From Sphingomonas sp. 28-66-16 (lineage in GTDB: Bacteria; Pseudomonadota; Alphaproteobacteria; Sphingomonadales; Sphingomonadaceae): a DNA stretch of 64,000 nt. Below the pieces are notes generated by a model, which ran no database searches, had not been told where the DNA came from, and was given only the letters and a program-made list of their open reading frames with translations. The position numbers and the translations under genes were made by a program. The stretch lies in NCBI GenBank assembly GCA_002281485.1, contig NCGF01000006.1, positions 62,001 through 126,000 on the forward strand, in the 5' to 3' direction. Below are positions 60,171 to 64,000 of this stretch, in pieces (the first letter of the stretch is position 1; every line of letters begins with the position of its first letter).

Positions 60171-61433
60171 TTAATAATTTGTCTTGAACGCGCGAATCAG
60201 CCGCTGGAAGGCGGCCATGCCATGCGGCCGGTGCACGGTCTGATGCACGGGCGAAATCGCCCGCAAATCAGCCGGATCGGAGGCCGCATATTGTGCCAGC
60301 CCGGCCAGTGTCGCAAAGGCCGGGCCGCTGTGCGCCTCGGGCAGCGCGGTCAGCCCACGCGGCCGCCCGACCCGCACCGACCGGCCGAGCGCTGCCTGGA
60401 CATAATCGGCGATCCCCTTCAGCTCGGCGCCGCCGCCGGTCAGGACCACCTGGCGCCCGACCGGCCCGCCGAAGCCGAGATCGGTCAACGCCTTCTGCAC
60501 TTCGACCATCAGCAGATCGAGCCGCTGCCGGATCACCCCGATCAGCTGCGCCTTGGTGATCCGCGCGCCATCGCTGGCATCGTCATCGGCCGAAATCGGC
60601 GCGACGTCGATCATGTCGTGATTGTCGCGCGGCGAGGCGTTGGCGGAGCCGTAGAAACATTTCATCCGTTCGGCCTGCGTCCGGCGGGTGCCGAACGCGC
60701 TGGCGATATCATCGGTAATGTCGGCCGCGCCGATCGGGATCGAGGTGAGCCCCACGAGCATGCCGCCGGCGAACAGCGAGACGTTGGTGATCCCTGCCCC
60801 CATCTCGACGAGCGCGACGCCCAGCTCGCGCTCCTCGTCGGACAGGCATGCCATCCCCGTCGCCACCGGCGAGGCGATGATCGACTTCACTTCGAGATGC
60901 GCCGAGCGGACGCACAGATCGAGATTGCGCACCGGCGATCCATCGGCGGCGACGACGTGGATGTGCACGCCGAGCCGATCGGCATGCAGCCCGAGCGGCT
61001 TCTTGACCCCGGTCAGCCCGTCGAGCGTATAGAGCGTGGGTTGGGCATGGAGCACCATCCGCCCGGCCGGGTCGATCGACTCGCGCCCCGCCGCCAGCAG
61101 CGCATCGATATCGGCCTGTTCGATCCGGTGGCCGCCCAGTTCGACCTCGACCGAGGCGACGTCTGAGACGAGCCCGCCGGCCGAAAAGCTCACCCAGACA
61201 TTCTCGATGTTGAGCCCGGCGATCCGCTCGGCCTGTTCGACGGCTTCGCGCACCGCTGCTTCGGTCGCGGCCATGTCGGCGATATAGCCGCGCTTGACGC
61301 CGCGACTCTCGCGCTGGCCGGTACCGAGCACGATCAGTTCGCCGCCCTCGGCCTTTTGCGCGATCATCGCCGACACCTTGGACGAGCCGATGTCGAGTGC
61401 GGTAATCAATCCTTCGGGAGCTGCCTTCGCCAT
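60171..61433 (-). CDS. ftsA: Cell division protein FtsA
   Basis: The 420-residue actin-like ATPase begins LITALDIGSSKVSAMIAQ, contains VVLTGGGAELKGIADY and the 1C domain inserted near residues 85-165, and ends in an amphipathic helix (AFQRLIRAFKTNY) that tethers it to the membrane. It anchors FtsZ. ftsQ ends 3 bp upstream. Confidence 0.97.
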   Translation of the reverse strand: MAKAAPEGLITALDIGSSKVSAMIAQKAEGGELIVLGTGQRESRGVKRGYIADMAATEAAVREAVEQAERIAGLNIENVWVSFSAGGLVSDVASVEVELGGHRIEQADIDALLAAGRESIDPAGRMVLHAQPTLYTLDGLTGVKKPLGLHADRLGVHIHVVAADGSPVRNLDLCVRSAHLEVKSIIASPVATGMACLSDEERELGVALVEMGAGITNVSLFAGGMLVGLTSIPIGAADITDDIASAFGTRRTQAERMKCFYGSANASPRDNHDMIDVAPISADDDASDGARITKAQLIGVIRQRLDLLMVEVQKALTDLGFGGPVGRQVVLTGGGAELKGIADYVQAALGRSVRVGRPRGLTALPEAHSGPAFATLAGLAQYAASDPADLRAISPVHQTVHRPHGMAAFQRLIRAFKTNY

Positions 61434-61436
61434 GTC

Positions 61437-62366
61437 TTATCCTTCCGTGCCGCGGCTCATCGCGGTCTGCACTATTGGTTGGCTCTCGCTCGTATCGGTG
61501 ATCGCGCGCTGGGTTTCGGCGCCGGGCTTGCGGACGACCAGCCGGGTCGGATCGCGCATGTCGAACCGCAGCCAGCCCTTGCCGAGCAACGGGCGGGCGC
61601 CGTCGAGCTCGGCAAATTTCACCAGTGCGCGCGTGGGTTCCTCCTCGGGCAGCACCAAGGTCTCGCCGGTTTCGAAGGTCAGGTTCCAGCGCCGGTTGCC
61701 AACCCAGGTGGCGGCCCTGACCAGCGGGCGCAGCGCCGGTGCGGAATCGAGCAGCGCACGATAGGCGGGCGTCTGCAGATTGGCACCCTCGCCGATGACG
61801 AGCGGCAGATCGGGCATCTTGTCGAGCGCGACCGGCTCGAGCAGCACGCCGTTCGCGTCGATCAGCGTCAGCTGGCCGTGATTCTGCCATACCGCCGCCG
61901 GCTCGCGCTCGACGATGTTGACGACCAGCTTGTCGGGCAGCCGGCGCGACACCTGGGCGTCGGCGATCCAGCCATAACCGAGCAATTTCTGGCGAACCCC
62001 CTCCAGATCGACCAGCGGCATCGCTCGCGATTGCTGTTCGAGCACGACGGCATAGACCGTCATCGCGTTCATCCGCTTCGCGCCGGTGATCTCGATCCCC
62101 TCGACCCGGAAGCCGGCCTTGCCCACCTGCTCGGCAGCAGCCACCCCGATCGCCTGCGGTACGCCGAAAAACGCGCCGACCGTCACCGATACCGCGAGCA
62201 CCAGCGCGAGAATCGCGAGCGTCGCCGCCCGCCGCAGGGTCGCCTCGCTGACCGGCAGCAGCGCGATCGCGCGGTCGATCGACGATCGCTTCGTCTGCCG
62301 GGTCTGGCGCCGTTGCGGCTGGACGGGGCGCCGCGCCGGGGCGCCCCGCTTGATCGTCTTGCTCAT
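61437..62366 (-). CDS. ftsQ: Cell division protein FtsQ
   Basis: The 309-residue protein starts at ATG 62366 (MSKTIKRGAPARR), overlapping the ddl stop by 4 nt. It has a basic cytoplasmic tail, one helix (LAILALVLAVSVTVGAFFG), a POTRA domain (FRVEGIEITGAKRMN, GYGWIADAQVSRRLPDKLVV) and the FtsQ beta domain. It bridges early and late divisome proteins. Confidence 0.96.
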   Translation of the reverse strand: MSKTIKRGAPARRPVQPQRRQTRQTKRSSIDRAIALLPVSEATLRRAATLAILALVLAVSVTVGAFFGVPQAIGVAAAEQVGKAGFRVEGIEITGAKRMNAMTVYAVVLEQQSRAMPLVDLEGVRQKLLGYGWIADAQVSRRLPDKLVVNIVEREPAAVWQNHGQLTLIDANGVLLEPVALDKMPDLPLVIGEGANLQTPAYRALLDSAPALRPLVRAATWVGNRRWNLTFETGETLVLPEEEPTRALVKFAELDGARPLLGKGWLRFDMRDPTRLVVRKPGAETQRAITDTSESQPIVQTAMSRGTEG

Positions 62367-63283
62367 AACGCCGCCTCCACGATGCGCTGGACGAGTTGCG
62401 GATAGCTCATGCCGCGGTGGCGCGCCTGTTCGGGGACCAGGCTGAGGGGGGTCATGCCCGGCTGGGTGTTGACCTCGAGCAGGAACAAGCCCTCGGCGCC
62501 CTGCTCGTCGTCCCAGCGGAAATCGGCGCGCGAGACGCCCCGGCAGCCGAGCAGCCGGTGCGCCTCGAGCGCGATCCGTTCGCACGCCGACGCGATCGCG
62601 TCGGGGATGTCGGCGGGATAGATGTGGTCGGTCATGCCCTCGGTATATTTGGCATCGTAATCGTAGAAACCGCTCTTTGGCCTCAGTTCGGTCACGCCCA
62701 GCGTCTCGCCGTCGAGCACGGCGGCGGTCAGCTCGCGCCCGCGAACGAAGGGCTCGGCGAGCAGCTCGTCGAATGCCTGCCACGGCCCTTTGGCGTCGGC
62801 TGCAATCGGATTGCCGTAATTGCCGGCCTCGGTGACGATCGCGACGCCGACCGACGAGCCTTCGTTGACGGGTTTCAGCACATAGGGACGCGGGATCGGA
62901 TCGCCCTCATACAAGCTCGCCGACTTGACGATCCGCCCGCCAGGCATCGGGATGCCGTGCGGCACCAGCAGCAGTTTGGTGAGCTGCTTGTCGATCGCGA
63001 TGACCGAGGTGGCGAGGCCGGAATGCGTATATTTCAACCCCATCAGGTCGAGCATGCCCTGCACCGCGCCATCCTCGCCCGGCGTGCCGTGCAGCGCGTT
63101 GAACACCACATCGGGCGCGGCCTCGGCCAGCTTCTGTGCAACGTCACGGCCCATATCGATTCGCGTCACACGGTGACCAAGCGACTCGAGCGCCTCGGCA
63201 ACGCCCGCACCGGTGACGAGCGACACCTCGCGCTCGGCGGACCAGCCGCCCATCAGGACCGCGACGTGGAGGGCCCTGGTCAT
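62363..63283 (-). CDS. ddl: D-alanine-D-alanine ligase
   Basis: The 306-residue ATP-grasp enzyme starts HVAVLMGGWSAEREVSL and contains VFNALHGTPGEDG, NEGSSVGV, FVRGRELTAAVL and LLEVNTQPGMTPLSL. It joins two D-Ala for peptidoglycan precursors. It overlaps ftsQ by 4 nt. Its position between murB and ftsQ is standard for the dcw cluster. Confidence 0.97.
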   Translation of the reverse strand: MTRALHVAVLMGGWSAEREVSLVTGAGVAEALESLGHRVTRIDMGRDVAQKLAEAAPDVVFNALHGTPGEDGAVQGMLDLMGLKYTHSGLATSVIAIDKQLTKLLLVPHGIPMPGGRIVKSASLYEGDPIPRPYVLKPVNEGSSVGVAIVTEAGNYGNPIAADAKGPWQAFDELLAEPFVRGRELTAAVLDGETLGVTELRPKSGFYDYDAKYTEGMTDHIYPADIPDAIASACERIALEAHRLLGCRGVSRADFRWDDEQGAEGLFLLEVNTQPGMTPLSLVPEQARHRGMSYPQLVQRIVEAAL

Positions 63284-63350
63284 GCCAGCGCCCTCCCCAC
63301 CGCCGCGTTTGCCGAGCGAAAGAGTGTCATCGAAGCGCCACCCGCCACGC

Positions 63351-63440
63351 CGTCATTGCCGTGCAAGCGGGAATCTGCGGACCCAACCACGCTGCAGTTC
63401 TCCGCAAGGCCGATGAGTCCCCGCTTTCGCGGGGATGACG
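63351..63440. repeat. MITE-like 90-bp inverted-repeat element between ddl and murB
   Basis: The left end CGTCATTGCCGTGCAAGCGG and the right end, whose complement begins CGTCATCCCCGCGAAAGCGG, form ~26-bp imperfect inverted repeats. The right half contains the perfect hairpin CCCCGC-TTTC-GCGGGG (63419-63434). No ORF is inside. This is the form of small dispersed non-coding repeats in alphaproteobacteria. Confidence 0.6.
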
Positions 63441-63467
63441 ACGGGGAGCCGGAGATTACTGTCATGC

Positions 63468-64000
63468 TCATGCGACCTCGCCCACCCGCTGGATTTCCCA
63501 TTCAAGCATCAACCCCGAATGCGCCTTCACCCTCTGCCTCACTTCTTCGCCCAAGGCCTCGATATCGGCGCTCGTCGCCGACCCCAGGTTGAGCAGGAAA
63601 TTGCAGTGCTTCTCGCTGACCTGCGCGTCGCCGATCCTGAGGCCCCGGCATCCGGCGGCATCGATCAGCGCCCAGGCCTTGTGCCCGTCGGGGTTCTTGA
63701 AGGTCGACCCGCCAGTCTTCGACCGCAGCGGTTGCGATTCCTCGCGCGCGGCGGCGATGCGGTCCATCTCGGCCTGGATCGCAGCAGGATCGCCTGGGGT
63801 GCCCTGGAACGTCGCCTCGACCACGATCGCGCCCTCGGGCAGCGTCGAGTGGCGGTAGCTGTAGCCGAGCGCCTCAGCAGGCATCGTCTCGACCGAGCCA
63901 TCACGCAAAACGACGACGCAGGCCATCAGTACGTCCCTGGTCTCACGCCCATAAGCGCCGCCGTTCATCCGCACGAACCCGCCGACCGTGCCCGGAATGC
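63468..64000 (-). CDS. murB: UDP-N-acetylmuramate dehydrogenase, C-terminal part (runs off the window)
   Basis: The frame is open beyond position 64000 ([17 protein letters not shown] reads through the edge), so only the C-terminal ~177 residues are present. [14 protein letters not shown] holds the catalytic Ser that protonates the flavin-reduced product, and [21 protein letters not shown] has the conserved SEKH/NF segment with the active-site Glu. It reduces UDP-GlcNAc-enolpyruvate to UDP-MurNAc using NADPH and FAD. It precedes ddl in the dcw cluster. Confidence 0.95.
   Translation of the reverse strand, partial: IPGTVGGFVRMNGGAYGRETRDVLMACVVVLRDGSVETMPAEALGYSYRHSTLPEGAIVVEATFQGTPGDPAAIQAEMDRIAAAREESQPLRSKTGGSTFKNPDGHKAWALIDAAGCRGLRIGDAQVSEKHCNFLLNLGSATSADIEALGEEVRQRVKAHSGLMLEWEIQRVGEVA

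Overview
The window is GC-rich, gene-dense chromosomal DNA from an alphaproteobacterium, most likely a Sphingomonas-like member of the Sphingomonadaceae. The evidence is a serine palmitoyltransferase with its own acyl carrier protein, a PhyR/NepR/EcfG general stress locus with a PhyP-type partner, two large TonB-dependent receptors, a UrcA-family protein, Tat/SPOR/DUF1501/DUF1800 genes in the typical sphingomonad style, and a dcw division cluster at the end. There are no rRNA genes, CRISPR arrays, intact insertion sequences or prophage genes.

Layout. 1-9 kb: a polysaccharide (probably pectin) utilisation cluster with the 3' part of an unrecognised secreted protein, a DUF885 protein, a GH43 enzyme, a pectate lyase and a TonB receptor with a palindromic candidate operator. 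9-16 kb: a tandem-UrcA protein, a membrane LytTR regulator, a BAAT-type hydrolase, tRNA-Ser(CGA), hspQ and a second TonB receptor. 16-22 kb: rplU-rpmA, a GNAT enzyme, a divergent hydrolase/TetR pair with two operator-like repeats, a chimeric pseudogene, then obgE, a membrane protein and proB.

22-32 kb is the most coherent block. It holds a CerR-like NAD-dependent epimerase, a Pycsar-effector-like (DUF5706) membrane protein, an acyl carrier protein, serine palmitoyltransferase, a hybrid histidine kinase, lptF, lptG, a fatty acid desaturase and a GNAT-fold protein resembling the bacterial ceramide N-acyltransferase. Together these look like a locus for making, and perhaps exporting, the sphingolipids that replace LPS in sphingomonads.

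32-39 kb carries small envelope proteins, xth, erpA, an M23 peptidase, a single-cysteine Bcp and glnE. 39-43.6 kb is the general stress response core: ecfG, a 45-residue membrane protein, phyR, nepR, a PhyP-like protein with a degenerate ATPase domain, a second NepR-like ORF, and an entericidin gene. Two matches to the EcfG promoter (GGAAC-N16/17-GTT) lie in front of nepR-phyP and the entericidin gene.

43.6-50 kb (minus strand): argS, SPOR, nagZ, scpA, scpB, tatA, tatB, tatC. 50-55 kb: an M20 peptidase, a frameshifted protease-family pseudogene, an encapsulated-ferritin homologue without a shell gene, and a DUF1501/DUF1800 pair. 55-64 kb (minus strand): the end of the dcw cluster (murB, ddl, ftsQ, ftsA, ftsZ), then a TPR/SPOR protein and a dGTPase-like HD hydrolase. 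A 90-bp MITE-like inverted repeat separates ddl from murB.
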